Assembly: GCA_000469685.2 (NCBI GenBank)
Contig: LS997565.1
Location: 30,784,645 to 30,848,644, forward strand
Reading direction: 5' to 3'
Length of the DNA: 64,000 bases
DNA from: Haemonchus contortus
Lineage: Eukaryota; Nematoda; Chromadorea; Rhabditida; Trichostrongylidae
Shown: positions 1-12,252 of the stretch, piece by piece
Numbering within the stretch: the stretch's first letter is position 1
Layout: every line of letters begins with the position of its first letter
Translations under genes and position numbers: made by a program
Notes under the pieces: model-generated
What the model saw: the letters and a program-made list of their open reading frames with translations, nothing else
What the model was told of the DNA's origin: nothing
Database searches by the model: none

Positions 1-1037
1 TATCATAACGTAGCTGCCCACGCAAAATTGCTTATAGAGTTTTACAGAAAAATGATGCGCATTGAATCCATTTTAGCTATTATTATGTTGAAGTACTACT
101 CCTTCTGACGCCTTTCCTATGGGTTTTTAGCATATTCGAATGCAATTCCAGTTCTTCATGCCGAAGTGAAGTGGGCACTATAAAGGAACGCATTGTGGTC
201 CAACTGCTGGGATAGATCTCATCAGCTCTCCTCCCAGATGTACCGCAAGGTTATGCTCAGCAGGTACATCTCCGTCGTCTCCAACATATACTGCAGTTTC
301 GCTGATCTTCCTCCACTAGCAGCATGCAAATTTTCTTATGAACTTTCTACTTTAACATTTTCTATGCTTGCTCTCAAGTGAACTGCAGAAGGCAGAAGTG
401 CACTCCAATGGATAGCCGTAGCATACAGTTCACGCTAGCAGGATTTTCCATCCTTTCCTCTGCCGCCATAAAAGTGTCTAGGATATGGCACTTGATCGCA
501 GCGGTGTGTTTGACTACTGTCCATCACGTTTTATAGGAAATTCGGATGTGAAATCGGAAACAGTAAGAGCGATGTCCATGTGGGTATCCAGCTGTGAGCC
601 CATGGGAGCGAATGCGGATACTCTGTTGTAGCTGCGAATGAGCTCTCGAAACTCTCTCGACTCAGGATTCTGACATCTGTTGTGTCTTCTATTGTCTTAG
701 TAGCTTTGCTTTTTTGCAGATAACTGAATGTGACGTTTCTTGGAAGATAGGATGCAGTACAGCTGGAGGCAAAGTAGAAGATGGAACTGACTTGCCACTA
801 TACCGAGCTATATCACCATACAACACATCCCCCAGTAGAAAGAACGGGGAGAACACAAACAATTTCCTACTTATACAGCTCAGAAAAATGCAGTCAACGC
901 TTACCACTGACGAAAATTTTCTGGGTGCCTATTTCCGATTTTCTCATTCTTTTCTAACGTCACAGTGGCACCTCGTCTTCGTGGCCTCGAGCAGCATCAA
1001 CAGCGATTTGTCTCCATAACTTGGGGGTGCTCTCTTA
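1..1037. other. no gene recognised
   Basis: I see no domain, repeat family or exon chain here. The open frames are short and resemble nothing I recognise. Confidence 0.5.
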
Positions 1038-2430
1038 TTACGATGGCGTAATTGATTCGCGTCTTTTATCGTTATCCTTCCTCTCAGCTTTACTTCGTAG
1101 TTGACCTTGCCGATTCAACTGATAATGATAATGGTGGAACGTTCTTCCAAATAAATTGTGCAGCTTCCATACCTGAGCATAGACTGTTTTGCCGATTTCG
1201 AATTCTTTCGAAACTGCATCGTTTCTCCTGTTAAATTGCTCAACACTTTCACACGATTTTTTTTCAGAAGGTGTCGAGTATTCTGTCAAACAGTAGACTC
1301 AACTGCGTTTTTTTTTGAAGTTCTCCTACTAAAGACACTTTCGCTGATGTCCTGTTCTTAAAACAGTCGTTTGGAGCTGCCCGGTGTGCTTGAAGGATAA
1401 AGTTTAGCGTCTCGAACATCTTCGCCAGTTCCATCACCTTTTGGCTTGCAGAAATACTTGGCAATCCGACAATTTCCCGCCATTTGCTCGAGCAATCTAT
1501 AACAACCGAATAAAATAATCCGCCAACGGGTCCTGCGAAGTCTAGGACCAAACTTCCAAGGGAGTGCTGATGGGATTCTTCGCACAATCTTGATACCTTG
1601 AACAGTTTCGTACTGTTTCTTTACAATCTTTGTCGAGGTTCGACCAATGCACTTAACTTCTGGCAAGCTTCTTCATCCGCGCGATCCCTGGATGACCTGC
1701 GAGCAGTTCCTTCAAGACTCTGCCTTGCAGATCTTTTCTAACGGCAACCCTCTCTGCTGTCATGAGGCAACCGTCGATAGTGTTTCTCGTCTATCGAAAA
1801 ACGTTGACAGTTTGGAGCTGACCTTCAACTATTTGCCGGACTTCACATATGCCTTAATGAACGATGTTGATTCCCTTGAGTCGGGTGCTGCTGAGCCCTT
1901 GGCTTCGCAGTTTCTGTTTCGGTATTTCTTCTCTGTTTTGTCTTTATTGCCCGGCTTCCTCAGTATTTCAGTGTCACAGAACATCTCCTTGTGACCAGTT
2001 TTTCTGCACTTCTTGCAGGATCATTGTTCGGACCTACACTGGGGTGCATAGAAATTTTCCTCGTATTTACGATAATCAATTTCATTTCACTTGCTTACAG
2101 TCGCTGCTTCGACAGTCTCAGTAAATTCTGCAACAATCTTTCTGTCTCTTCCCAGACACAAGATGTTTTTACAATCTTGGTACAACTCGTGTAGGACACG
2201 CTCCTTCTAGCTTTGTGCTCTCCATCGGTATCTCGGTCAACCTTTACCTGATCCCTGTTTCTTGCTGTGACTTCGGTCAAAAATCCACAGATGATATTTG
2301 ATTCCATCTAGGTCATATTTGGGAAATTTCGCCTTTTCACAGAATTCATTCACGCGATCAGCATACATGAGATAGTCTTCGGTATCGCTCTTCTCTAACT
2401 TGAGGCACTGATATCTTGTGTTGAACAACG
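1038..2430 (-). mobile_element. Ty3/gypsy-like retroelement remnant: gag joined to integrase
   Basis: Read on the minus strand this is a broken retrotransposon. A gag-like segment lies at 2428-2237 (LFNTRYQCLKL-type). A CCHC zinc knuckle, CKKCRKTGHKEMFC, is encoded at about 2018-1977. Integrase pieces follow. The zinc-binding region is at about 1790-1620 (LLAGHPGIARMKKL type), the catalytic-core start at about 1560 (DFAGPV...VVIDCSSKW), and the C-terminal part at 1289-1038 (FNRR...GKTVYAQV). Several frameshifts and stops break it. No protease or reverse transcriptase is recognisable between knuckle and integrase, so an internal deletion is likely. The family is assigned from the integrase style. 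LTRs were not found. It is certainly not a working element. Confidence 0.75.
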
Positions 2431-2895
2431 AATTTTCATAATCGAGCAGTTGTTGAAGTACTTCGATCTTCTCATCAAATGCGTTTCCCTGGTTAAGTCC
2501 TGCCTATAGTACCTGTCGAGGCCAGACTCTTTGATAACGCTCTAGCGACCAGAGCAGTCGATGTTCGACTCTCTTGCAATCCTAGCATAATTATTACATT
2601 TATGTCGGAATGTTTTTCCCCTTCAAGCCTCCCAAGGTTGTATAACTTTATTAGGCTAGCGTTTCGGCACCTTCGCCTTTGTCAGAGCTTAAAATGGTCT
2701 GAAGTATTCGTGGCTACCTCGCTCACACGCCTCAACAGAACTCCCAGAGTGCTCAACTGGAATAGCAAACTCCCAATGATATTGATCGAAGAAGCAAACA
2801 ACGCTCACCATCAAGTCCGCTGCTAAGGCAGGAAGACCACTCTCGCACTAGCTACACTTAGCAACAACAAAAATACCTCACTCTAAAGCGGCATA
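2431..2895. other. no gene recognised
   Basis: This spacer lies between two retroelement remnants. I see no coding exon chain or clear repeat in it. Confidence 0.4.
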
Positions 2896-3110
2896 TCAAA
2901 AGTCATGAAGGTCCTGGGAGGGTGCGAGTAATCGGGTTACGGCTACACACTCATCTTTCCTGTCCATTTGGGGGTCCTTAGCCGTGATCCAATGCGCTTC
3001 CAGTGTCTTACGTGCCGCGATCTCGGGTTCAAGAGCCAACATGAACACGGAAACGTCGAAGGATAATAACCCAGTGTTAGTGTAGGATAGTGCTATAGCG
3101 ATCCATAATC
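2896..3110 (-). mobile_element. Penelope-like element, C-terminal tail fragment
   Basis: The minus-strand frame reads LEPEIAARKTLEAHWITAKD followed by KDECVAVTRLLAPSQDL and a stop. This is the pattern I know from the tail after the GIY-YIG endonuclease of nematode Penelope-like retroelements. A diverged second copy of the same DNA occurs at about 37545-37665 in the same orientation, where more of the element survives. Only the tail is visible here. The wording of the match is from memory, so the family call is moderately sure. Confidence 0.5.
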
Positions 3111-4887
3111 TCCACAATGTGCTTTTGCTCCTTCATAATTGTCGACATCATAGATGATGCAGCACTCCTTTGCTCCTTCGTGGGTCGTATAAACATTGAT
3201 AACATAAGGTTCTAACCATGGTTCTACCAACCAGTCAACAATAAACAAGGACAGAACAGAAATCCAGTAAAAACTCGGCAAGACAGGCAAAAGAGCCTCT
3301 CCCTGATGAGTGGGGTATGTCTCACTCAGATGCTGCCAAAGAGTGACTGAAAACAAGGCAATTCTCATTTTCGAGTTTCCTGCAGGTCCTCTTGACGAAG
3401 TCGGACATAAGAATAGCCGTTCAGATGAATATAGTATCAAGCATCGTCCTCTGAACATCCTGATCGCCACTGTTGCGTCCTCTGCTTAGTGGTAAGTTGC
3501 TGTTGATCAGATAACTACGACACTTCATTGAAGGACCTGAGGCAGATACTGCCGTTTGTTGCTAGTATTGCAGCAGCCTTCGAAAGTTTTCTCACCCTTG
3601 GGTTAATGTGTAAAGTGTTCTACTCCACAACCTCCGCATTTTTGGCGTGCTATATCCATATCTCCATAGTAGTACTCATCCGGCTGCACGGCCCTTCCAT
3701 GCATGTGATATCGCTCCGCCTAATATTGCTGAACCTTTGCTGATATATGCGACTTCTCTGAATACGCTTCCTTTGTGCTGAAACGATGCTGCGCTGTTCG
3801 CGTCTCCTCGTCCTCTTCTTCCTGCTTAATCTTGAGCAGAAAAGAATGAAATCTTCTGTCCGACGGGGCTCTCGAGTATGTTCATCCTCCTGCTATCTTT
3901 GAATCCTCGATCTTTCTACTCCCTGTGGCAGCCCACTATCCCTTTGCAACGCTATTTTGAGCACCTTCAAACCCGACTCACTCGTCTTTCTTTTCTAGTC
4001 ACGCTTCTATCTGTCCAATCTTCCCTAGCTGTTTTTTAGTGCGAGTCCTTTCCACATGCCCTGCTGGACGCGATTTTCCCTGCTTATTATCTTCTACTTG
4101 CCTTCTAATTCGATTGCTAGAAATTCTTTTCCTGCTGCCCATGACCTCTCGTTCTTTCAGCGTCTAGTGGCGAAACTCTCTTCGCCCCTCCGGCTCTCGT
4201 GCACGTCCAACCATTTCCTGCTCGCCCTCCCTGAAATCTTGGTTGACGCTCTGCCACAGCTTTAGTTCCTCTCCTTAACCTTTTTCGGGCTGCCCCCCTC
4301 TATCAATGATTCATCTTCTGCTCTAGGTATAGGTTGTTTCTCTTGCTCTTAAGAACTCTAATAGAGATCAACACATTGGGAATTCATCTGCTTGCCGACT
4401 TCATAAATGCCAAACAAACTCTTCAATTCCACTTGTTTTTGCTGCGATTTTTTACAGATGACCGATTGTCATGTTTATTCACAACACACTATTTATATAA
4501 GACAACAACACGAACAAACTTTTGCTTCCAGAAAATATGTATATGTGTGCAGTTTCACAATCTTTTTGATCGACACGAATATTGTATACGCACACCCTCC
4601 GACCAAAGTTGGTCTTGAATGCAGCTTTTAGACGAAATATAAGAGAAACCTGCGTTGTCGAAACATAGGTTTGCAATCACAAAGTGCTCTTTCTCACCGT
4701 GAGCGAAACCACCCTTTTCTTCGACTTGGTAGTGACACGCTTGAAAGAACTTCGCCATCCATATTGCACTTTTTCGATGAATTGGGTGAGTGATCACAGA
4801 TATCTAACCCTTATCTTATAACTTGTTTGACTTGATATTTCGGGTCACGTCCACGTAATCATGAAGTTTTGCGGACAGGCAGACCAC
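3111..4887. other. no gene recognised
   Basis: A 125-codon minus-strand open frame (3470-3093) runs into the Penelope-like tail but has no recognisable domain of its own. The rest is pyrimidine-rich without a consistent exon chain. Confidence 0.4.
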
Positions 4888-4897
4888 ACCGACAAAT

Positions 4898-5338
4898 GGG
4901 TCCGGCAGCTTTATCTCGAACACCACGTCGCGCTTGCCGTACAATCGCAGAAATGCGGGGGAAGATTGGAGTGCGTAATCTGTGAGTTATTGAGTCCTTC
5001 AACTATTTATATTTGCTGGCCACTTTCTTCAATCTCAATGCTGTCTTGATCGTCGATAATAGAGGATGGATCATTCCGAACAAAAAACATGTTCAAGAAT
5101 GAACAATAAACAATAACAACAGCAATAACAACAACAATAAACATAGTAACAAAAAAACAGACAGCAGCCAAAACTAATCAAAAAAGAAAGGCATTCAATA
5201 AGAAACACGGTGTCCTATCGAATATCCGGGAGGAGGGCTGAGTATAGCAATTGCAGTTCGAAGCCGCGAGACAACTAAAAAAGATTTGCGGCACGTCGCA
5301 AAGCGAACGTGAGAAATCGTGGAGAAGTTCCGCAACCC
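4898..5338. mobile_element. MULE-like MITE, family A copy 1
   Basis: This is one of four copies of a ~0.4 kb element with terminal inverted repeats. One end begins GGGTCCGG (4898) and the other ends GGAGAAGTTCCGCAACCC (5338). The interior shares the blocks CTTGATCGTCG, an A-rich AAAC/AAAAG stretch and GTCCTATCGA with the copies at 8696, 37054 and 54297. The bases before the left end are ACCGACAAAT. ACCGACAAAC occurs seven bases beyond the right end, so a 10-bp duplication with a slightly extended end is possible but not proven. It has no coding capacity. Confidence 0.7.
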
Positions 5339-6650
5339 TCTACAAACCGACAAACAGACTCACCACGTCACTGCTTCATCTAGTTCAGAAAGATAGCTTT
5401 CAGCACTCACATGTACAGCGAGTTGAGCCGGTCAACCAGTGCCAGCGTTGAGCCGTTCAGCTGTAAGCTTTACATGATATAACTTGTATTGACTAAGTTT
5501 TTTTACCTGCTGTTATATCACCGCAGTATGGGGTTTGGGGGTCACATTCTCATCAGATCCTATGTTCTTGCATTGAATGGTTAACAGATTCTAGTGATGA
5601 TGTGCACTATGCTATGACTTCTGCTTCTTCTTGATAATTGTAGCACTCGGTCAAAGCTCTTCCACGGAGCATTTTTGTTGGACTATGAACTCGGTGCTAT
5701 TGAACGATAGGCTAGACCTTATAGCGAATGTGATTTCACTCTTTAATGGGTGCGCATATATCTGCTTGTTTTCGAAGCCAAACTCTGCTTTAAAGGCAGT
5801 TTGTTTTCTACTTCTGCACCAATGTCCCTTATCGAGTTTTCTGGGCAATGGCAAGTATACAATGTCTTGTAACTTTTGCAGATGGCCACCATTTGACTTC
5901 TACAATCGACAAATCTCTTCATTACCATGTTTGCTGTTTCGCTTCGTACAAGTGCTCGAAATTGTTGTGAATTGTGAGCGATTCTTCCCCTGAAGTGGCA
6001 AATCTTCGGTCAAAAAGTGGTGTTCTACTCTTACTCGTATTTCAATCGTTATGTGTGAGATTCCGCCGTATTATTGAGTGATATAAGGCATCAAAAAGAA
6101 TTTTCTGCTCTTATATAGTAGTTTATGGACTTTGAATTCCACTTCGAATTCAACTTGAGCTACACATTCTTCGCAGTTCACAATTTCAAACACAGATTAT
6201 ACCCAAAGTGGGTATTAGTAACACTCTTATGAAGGAAAAGGTCTCAAAAGGCAGAAAACATGAGCATGATGATCCATCACATGAAGACTAGCAAGCGGAA
6301 ACCCTGATATTTCTAAGCTCCGTGTTATTCCTCTATTTCCTCTTAAGATTTTGTGTTGTACCGGTCTTCTGTGCCCGGTCCTGCTTCTACACCTGGTTGC
6401 GTGGCGTGGCGTGCTCGTTTTCTCTTGTAAAGAACTGCTGCACCTTGGAGCACATAGCTGGAGGCTTTCGTCGGGTTTTGATCACCCTAGTTGTCTTGCT
6501 TCTATATCTGGCATTGATGCAAATTCCGGGTATATGTGATTGAATACCAACTCCTGATTATATTCATAGGAACAGTTTCCTCGATTGTTGCAGAACATGT
6601 TCACTGAGTCTCTCAAATGTCCGTGTTCGCAGGTTTTTGAACTACTCACC
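5339..6650. other. no gene recognised
   Basis: Several open frames of 60-120 codons overlap on both strands (for example 5631-5993), which suggests chance. I see no domain and no repeat. Confidence 0.4.
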
Positions 6651-6918
6651 ATAGTTGTTGCTGATGTGGGAACATTGAGTGGGTAGGGTAGTGTGTTTAT
6701 GGCTAAAACTTCTTGAGCTGGTTGTGTAACGATCCTCCTAGTAAAACGATTTTTTGCTTTCCTGCTTATTTGTGTCATGACTCCGAAAGCATAGTTGTTG
6801 CTGTGGTGGGAACATTGAGTGGGTAGGGTAGTGTGTTTATGGCTACTGGTTGTGTAACGATCCTATTAGTAAAATGATTTATTGCTTCCACGCTCATTTG
6901 TGTCATGACTCCGAAAGC
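6651..6918. repeat. tandem duplication, ~140 bp unit, two copies
   Basis: Unit 1 (6651-6790) and unit 2 (6791-6918) both start ATAGTTGTTG and end CATGACTCCGAAAGC. They share the block GGGAACATTGAGTGGGTAGG. Unit 2 lacks about 12 bases (ACTTCTTGAGCT) and has scattered substitutions. It has the look of a local duplication rather than a transposon. Confidence 0.9.
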
Positions 6919-7339
6919 GTACAGTATTATCGCAGTAGAGACTATGGCTTTCACAGGTCAACAGTGTGGGTTACCTATAAAGGAGCTCGTCACCATTTGA
7001 CTAGAGAGTTTGCAGAATGCGGTAAGAGGATATTTCACAGTTCCAGTAAGTGCTGTTGCTCGTTAGAACTTAAGTTGATACGGTTGCGAGTCTGTGCAGA
7101 GGAGAAGCCGGTATTTTGAGGGTATTTTTTCGACAAATTTCTGGGTTCATCGATGTTCAGCATACTTGGTTGAAGCACATTTCAAAGCTTGCTTTTTTGA
7201 AAATCGACGATTGGTGATCCACCTGCACACATGAGGGTCGTTGTTTACCGCAGCTGTCACCCTTTACTTATTTACCGCACCACAAAAAAACTATGAGTAG
7301 TGGCCTCACTGAGCAGTTAATGCCTTGAGACTATCAAGC

Positions 7340-8080
7340 TGATTTCCTTAGATTTGCATAACCTTTATGCCGTTCACGGAACATCGTGAGTCATTCGTAA
7401 TGGAGAGACTGCATGGGAGTGGTGTTAGGCGGCCGTTACCTACATCCTATCACCTTCATCACCTCCGCCTTGCAAACGACATCGTGTTTATAACAACGAA
7501 CATCGAGCAGGGATAATGAATGCTGTCAAAATTTGACGACGCTTGGAGAAATATCTTTTCACGACACAATCTGATGAAGAGGATGTTGAACATACAACAT
7601 TTGGCTCCGCGCTCACTTGCTGCCCTTCCTGCTTTAAAGTACTCCTTGAGAACATGGGCTCTACGAAAGCAAGATGAACATGCTGTCAGGATCACTCAAC
7701 GCGCTTTGGAAGGGACAATACTCGGAATTTCACTGGACAGAACACGCAAGTGCAAAAGGGCCGCTGATTACTCCAAGAAGGCGAAGATGAGGTTGGCCGG
7801 ACAAATGTCATATTGTGATGGCCGTTGGACCAGGGCAATCGCTGACTGTCCATCGGGACATCAAATGAACATAAGGACAGCGGCCAGCACAATGGTTAAA
7901 CCTTTTCACGAAAACTCAGAATGAAAGGGGTGTGTGCGTCTGTGCCTCAAGCTACGACAATCCACAGGACCACTCTGGCTCACGACAGGGACGAATGGAA
8001 AACGAGTCGTTACTGGCGCTCGCTCGAGGAAATCTATGATCATCGGCACGTCGAGTGGCAGGTGAAATGATAGATGCTAT
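7340..8080 (+). mobile_element. RTE-type LINE, reverse transcriptase 3' fragment
   Basis: The plus-strand translation follows the C-terminal half of RTE-clade reverse transcriptases. At about 7462 it reads HLRLANDIVFI, where working enzymes have (F/Y)ADD. It then has ...FDDAWRNI and, in the open frame 7520-7921, ALPALKYSLRTWALRK, RALEGTILGISL, KAKMRLAGQM and DGRWTRAI, as in the RTE tail. The catalytic ADD is altered to AND, and a stop lies just upstream of 7520, so it is dead. Beyond 7921 the similarity continues in another frame to about 8070. It is a 5'-truncated LINE copy. Confidence 0.8.
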
Positions 8081-8695
8081 TCCTCTTGTTCCAACTAGTT
8101 AGAACATTTCTGATCATTTTGCCTGAAATAGCTGCAAAGAGTCGGTCCACAATGTTGTGAGGTCACTGACCCTGATCAATACGGTTGCTGGGCTTCCAGG
8201 GGAACTTTTACCTGAGCTCAGAAGAAAAGGACCATTGGGTGGGCGAAGTAACAACCTCACTCAAAACCTCTACTTTTTTTCTATGCGAAAGAATAAATAC
8301 TGTAAAATGCTTTGTTTCATAATTATTCTAACACAACAAATCAATTAAAAACAAAAAACAATTCGACTTCCCAGAAACAATCTACAATTTAATGAAACAT
8401 TTATTGACATCATTCAAAAATAACTCTCTCCTTCTATCCATTGTTCCCTGCTATCCGTTCCGTCGAAATATCGCTGAAGAAATGACATTAATATTGAGTA
8501 CTGTGTTGGAAGCTTAATATCGTAGACGGTTTGCACCGTGGAAAGCGAGCGAGCGCCGAGTAAGATCCAGATCGGACATAGGCTGCTTTCATGGTCCGCA
8601 GGCCAGCTGACGCGCTCGCGGACTAAGAAAGCAGCCAATGTCCGATGGTGGAAATTTACGCCGACGGCGACGCCGCTGCTAAGCACAGCGATCCT
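8081..8695. other. LINE 3' flank and spacer
   Basis: An AATAAA at about 8291 may belong to the LINE tail. I see no host gene. Confidence 0.3.
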
Positions 8696-9099
8696 GGGTC
8701 CGGTAGCTTCTCCCCGAACTCGGCGTCGCGCTCGCTGCGTATTGCAGAATTGCAATGGGAGGTTGGAGTGCGCAATTTGTTGATAAAGGAGCCCTTTGAT
8801 TATTTCGATTCTTGGCCGCTCCCTCCAATTCCAATGCGGTCTTGATCGTCGGTAATATAGGAGGAGTCATTCAAAACAAAAAAGTCTTATAAACATAGAA
8901 GCGAAAAAGGAACAGAAAAAACAATCAAAACTAATCAAAAAAGAAAGGTAGTCAACGAAAAATATTGCGTCCTATCGATGGCGGAGAGGTGGGCTGAGTG
9001 CAGTAATGGCAGTTCGAAGCCGCGAGACAACTAAAAAAGATTTGCGGCAAAAAGACTGGCAAAACGAGCGTGGGAGATCGGGGAGAAATTCCGTCACCC
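8696..9099. mobile_element. MULE-like MITE, family A copy 2
   Basis: The ends are GGGTCCGGTAGCTTCTCCCC (8696) and, at the right, GGGGAGAAATTCCGTCACCC (ending 9099). The interior is collinear with copy 1 at 4898 over most of its length, including GAAGCCGCGAGACAACTA near the right side. I do not see a convincing target duplication around this copy. Open frames inside it (8538-8783, 9006-9257) are chance readings of the repeat. Confidence 0.75.
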
Positions 9100-9399
9100 C
9101 GGCCAAACCCCCAATAGCGAGGAGCAGGGCGTCACGGCCGGCACGACACCATACATGTTTACATGCCCGATCTTTCATTACCCCAAGAATGTTGCAAGGG
9201 TGCGCAATATTTTGTGTGATAAAAGTCACTTCGCACCTAGGCGCTAAGCGACTTTGATCGAGGCGAAGACCCTGTGGTCATCTTCTTGTTCTAAGTGGGT
9301 TAAAGTTTAATAAGTGATAAGAGCTATGACAGCGGAATCCATAAATGTTGTATAGTTCAAGTTCTGTATAGGTGTATAGTTCTTAAGATGACCCATTAA

Positions 9400-10463
9400 G
9401 TCTGCCGTTGTTTGGTTAGTTTGAGATTGCCCTGATATCAAAACGGGCTTGACAATATCTTGAGGACGTTTGGCCAAGATGATTTCGCTTCATATTGGCT
9501 CACAAGTATTCCGCACGTCGTACCCTGCGGACATCATTTGGTTGATTAGGACCTGAATTTGATCAAAGACGGCCAAGCAATCGTCTGCTGAATTGATGGT
9601 TGGTTCCAAATCAACCAGCGTTTGAATTATTTGTGACCTTTATGGGCTGGTCACAGTAATTCTCCTGCAAAGTTTGTATGATCCATTCATGGTTAGCTGG
9701 AATAAGTTGTAATCCTTTAATTGAGTTTTGAGCTCTACCCTTCGAGGCTTTCTTTGAGCAAGAGAATTTTCTCCATACCATCTAGTTCGGTACTTTTATG
9801 GACAATTGTCTCAAATACCGCGCAAATTTCGGGAAAGTCTTCTGAACTGCCGTAGAATTTCGACAGAGATGCTTGCGGAGGTTTTATGGACCTAGCAGAA
9901 GTTTTAATGGTGGAGTCTTCACGTTGGATTCGCTCCGAATTAGGCGTGCTTGATGGGGCACTGTTTCCTGCACTCTCCGTGCTGACTCTATCTTTATCAG
10001 TGATAATTTGGACTTCCTGGTTATCTGTTTCATTATTTTCAATTTGCGCCTTCTGAGTGACGTAGCCCAGTTTGTCATTCATTCTGGCACACTGGCACAC
10101 TTCGCCTCATCAAGACGTGCCATTAACATGAAGGTCCTCAGATTCGGCCATTATTATGTTCAAGCCCGATTCCTCTTCTATCTGCTTTATTTCCGTTGCT
10201 AGTTCTTTTCTTTCCGACTTTGACTTGCACTTTTTGTATTCTTCTTTGATTTCTGTGTGCCTTTTTTCTAATTTTTCCTGGCCACACTTAATCTGTTGTA
10301 GGCCACTTTGCAAGAGTGCTATTGTGGGCCTACATTTCTCATAGTTCTCCTCATCTATTACAGTAAAATCTGTTTTTGGGGTATACTCCTTGTAACGGAG
10401 TACTAAATTTTTGAGCGTCTGAGCACTCAGGATTATGGGCATCTTGTGGAATAAAAGTGCCAT
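9400..10463 (-). mobile_element. BEL/Pao retrotransposon gag remnant
   Basis: The minus-strand reading starts with an N-terminal helical, charged region (10463-10110, EKLEKRHTEIKEEYKKCKSK). It continues in 10100-9735 with a linker and LSKFYGSSEDFPEICAVFE...VHKSTELDGMEKILLLKESL, which is the conserved gag core of nematode BEL/Pao elements (DUF1759-like). It goes on out of frame to about 9400 (GLQLIPANHEWIIQTLQENY, then GYDVRN). Frameshifts occur near 10105 and 9735. No pol domain is seen on the left. The right flank to about 10900 may contain LTR sequence, but I could not pair it. Confidence 0.8.
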
Positions 10464-11405
10464 TTTTTGTTTTACTTGTTATAGTATTTCTTATTTGAAA
10501 CACTTACTTGGTTATTAATACTCATGCTAACTCCATGTACTCTGTAAGGGAGATTTGGTCTGCTTAATTTGCAGAGAAGTTGCTCCAGGTACTTTGACGG
10601 GGGACTTGTGAATCAATTGATTCAAGGTCTTAGATTCGACCTTATATGATTGTGCTCAAAGAGCTAGTTTCGACTCCAGGCCTCAAAGTTGCGACGCTTT
10701 GACTCGGGAGCATAGTTGTTACATTAGGCCGATGCACCAAGCTATTGCGGGCACTGAGACCTAGGGTGTTGATCAACCCTTTTATGCACACCTCGCGGTA
10801 GTTTAGTCGAATTGTAGTACGAATTAAGACGGAAACGAAGAGTGAATCGAGTCATCTGTTATGACCGCACGTAGTAGATAGCGAGTAATGATCAAGTAAG
10901 TATCAAGCGTGAGCCTCAGCCCAGGTGGTCCGCCCCCGCCAGATGAGCTCGTAAGGGAATCATCGCCTGCGATACGCAGGCGATGATTCCCTTCCGTTCG
11001 GTTCGTTGGAGACCAAATTCAATTGAGTTCGGGGTAACTCTTCTTTCCCTCACCGTAGGCACTATGCATGGTCCCGAGAACCTACGAAATATTACAGATC
11101 ACAAAATTGAACGCCGTTTTCTTTCGTACATCTTACCCCCCAGCTCCTCTTTATTGAATTGATATAGTGTCCCGCTTTTTTTCAAAATGGTTCGCCTGCA
11201 TGTGAAAGGATCCTGAGAATCAAATGCTCTTACTCCTTCTGTTCCGTCTCTATTAACGAAATTACTTAATGGTTTACTGAGAATATTCCCAGTTGTGATC
11301 AAATTTAGATGGGTTGTGAGGCTATCGACTTACACCACCACAATTCATCGCAATTGTATTTGAGCTTTTTGTCTAATGTAATCGAGATAAAAGAAAATGG
11401 CATCC
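10464..11405. other. possible LTR/leader DNA and unassigned spacer
   Basis: This lies on the 5' side of the BEL-like gag. Apart from the hairpin at 10953 I see no gene. Confidence 0.3.
10953..10993. repeat. perfect short palindrome (19-bp stem, 3-nt loop)
   Basis: AAGGGAATCATCGCCTGCG is followed by ATA and then its exact reverse complement. The role is unknown. It could be a terminal structure of the neighbouring retroelement. Confidence 0.9.
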
Positions 11406-11555
11406 CTTTATTTTTCTAGCGCTTCCTGGCCTTAAGTGAAGGAGAGTTCATCAATTTTTAGTTGATTTTTTTTAGTTTTCTTTATCGATTTCTTTATTTT
11501 TCTAGCGCTTCCTGGCCTTAAGTGAAGGAGAGTTTATCGATTTTTAGTTGAAGTT
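11406..11555. repeat. tandem duplication, ~86 bp period
   Basis: The block CTTTATTTTTCTAGCGCTTC starts at 11406 and again at 11492. Both copies continue through CCTGGCCTTAAGTGAAGGAG and end in ATTTTTAGTTGA. Only a few bases differ. Confidence 0.85.
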
Positions 11556-11701
11556 TTCATACATATATTCAAGCTCACGGAAAATCGTGCACCAAAAATG
11601 TCATAGGGTGAAGGGGATTTGTCTGTTGTGTCAATCGGTGCATGTTCAAATAAGTTCAAGTTCAATCAAAAGTTTAACTCATAAACAATTTACTGTTTCA
11701 G

Positions 11702-11749
11702 AGAGCAGGTTGGTCTGATGATGCTTTAAACACCGATGATACTCGCATG
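11702..11749 (+). CDS. possible internal exon
   Basis: A 48-nt block is bounded by TTTCAG on the left and GTAAGT on the right, a good nematode exon frame. It is open in frame 0 (RAGWSDDALNTDDTRM). Its phase does not match the reading I prefer for the next exon at 12253. It may belong to the same gene through an exon I missed, or be a non-coding 5' exon. Confidence 0.3.
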
Positions 11750-12252
11750 GTAAGTTTTCGTGTTTTGCGAGCCGGTATTCTAGAAAGTTTAGGTTCCTGG
11801 CAGCTCCATCTCAAAAACTGACGTTGAGCTGCCAGGAAAACTAAATTATAATGAGTTTTTTTAATCAGATGGGAGACTTGCTTGCCTAAATTTTTTCGAT
11901 GGGCGGTATCTATGCTGGGGTAACGATGCCTTTGTTCAAAGATGTTGTTTAATGAAATGTGCTTTCTGTGACCTTCTGCGGCCGTTACATTTCATTCCAT
12001 TATAAGGTTATTGTAAGAACCAGGCACTCGTACCAATCTTTACTCTTTGTCGAAAGATGTTTTGCGGCGGGGTACGACGTAGCATTCGCATCAAAATTAG
12101 GACGCTGCGCATGGCAGACTAAACCTGACTCTCCACTTATAATCCGGTAAAAAGGACTCAGAGGTAGCACCACATAGAGTCCCACTTGAAACGTGACTGC
12201 CTTTATATTGGTTGGAGATCGTGCACTTTGTAATTTTTGAAATTTCTTGCAG

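Noticed and set aside
3093..3200. C-type lectin domain start (cysteine pair and YEGAKAHCGDYGSL) on the minus strand
   Set aside because: The downstream part is a Penelope-like tail in a different frame, and no WND or second cysteine block follows.
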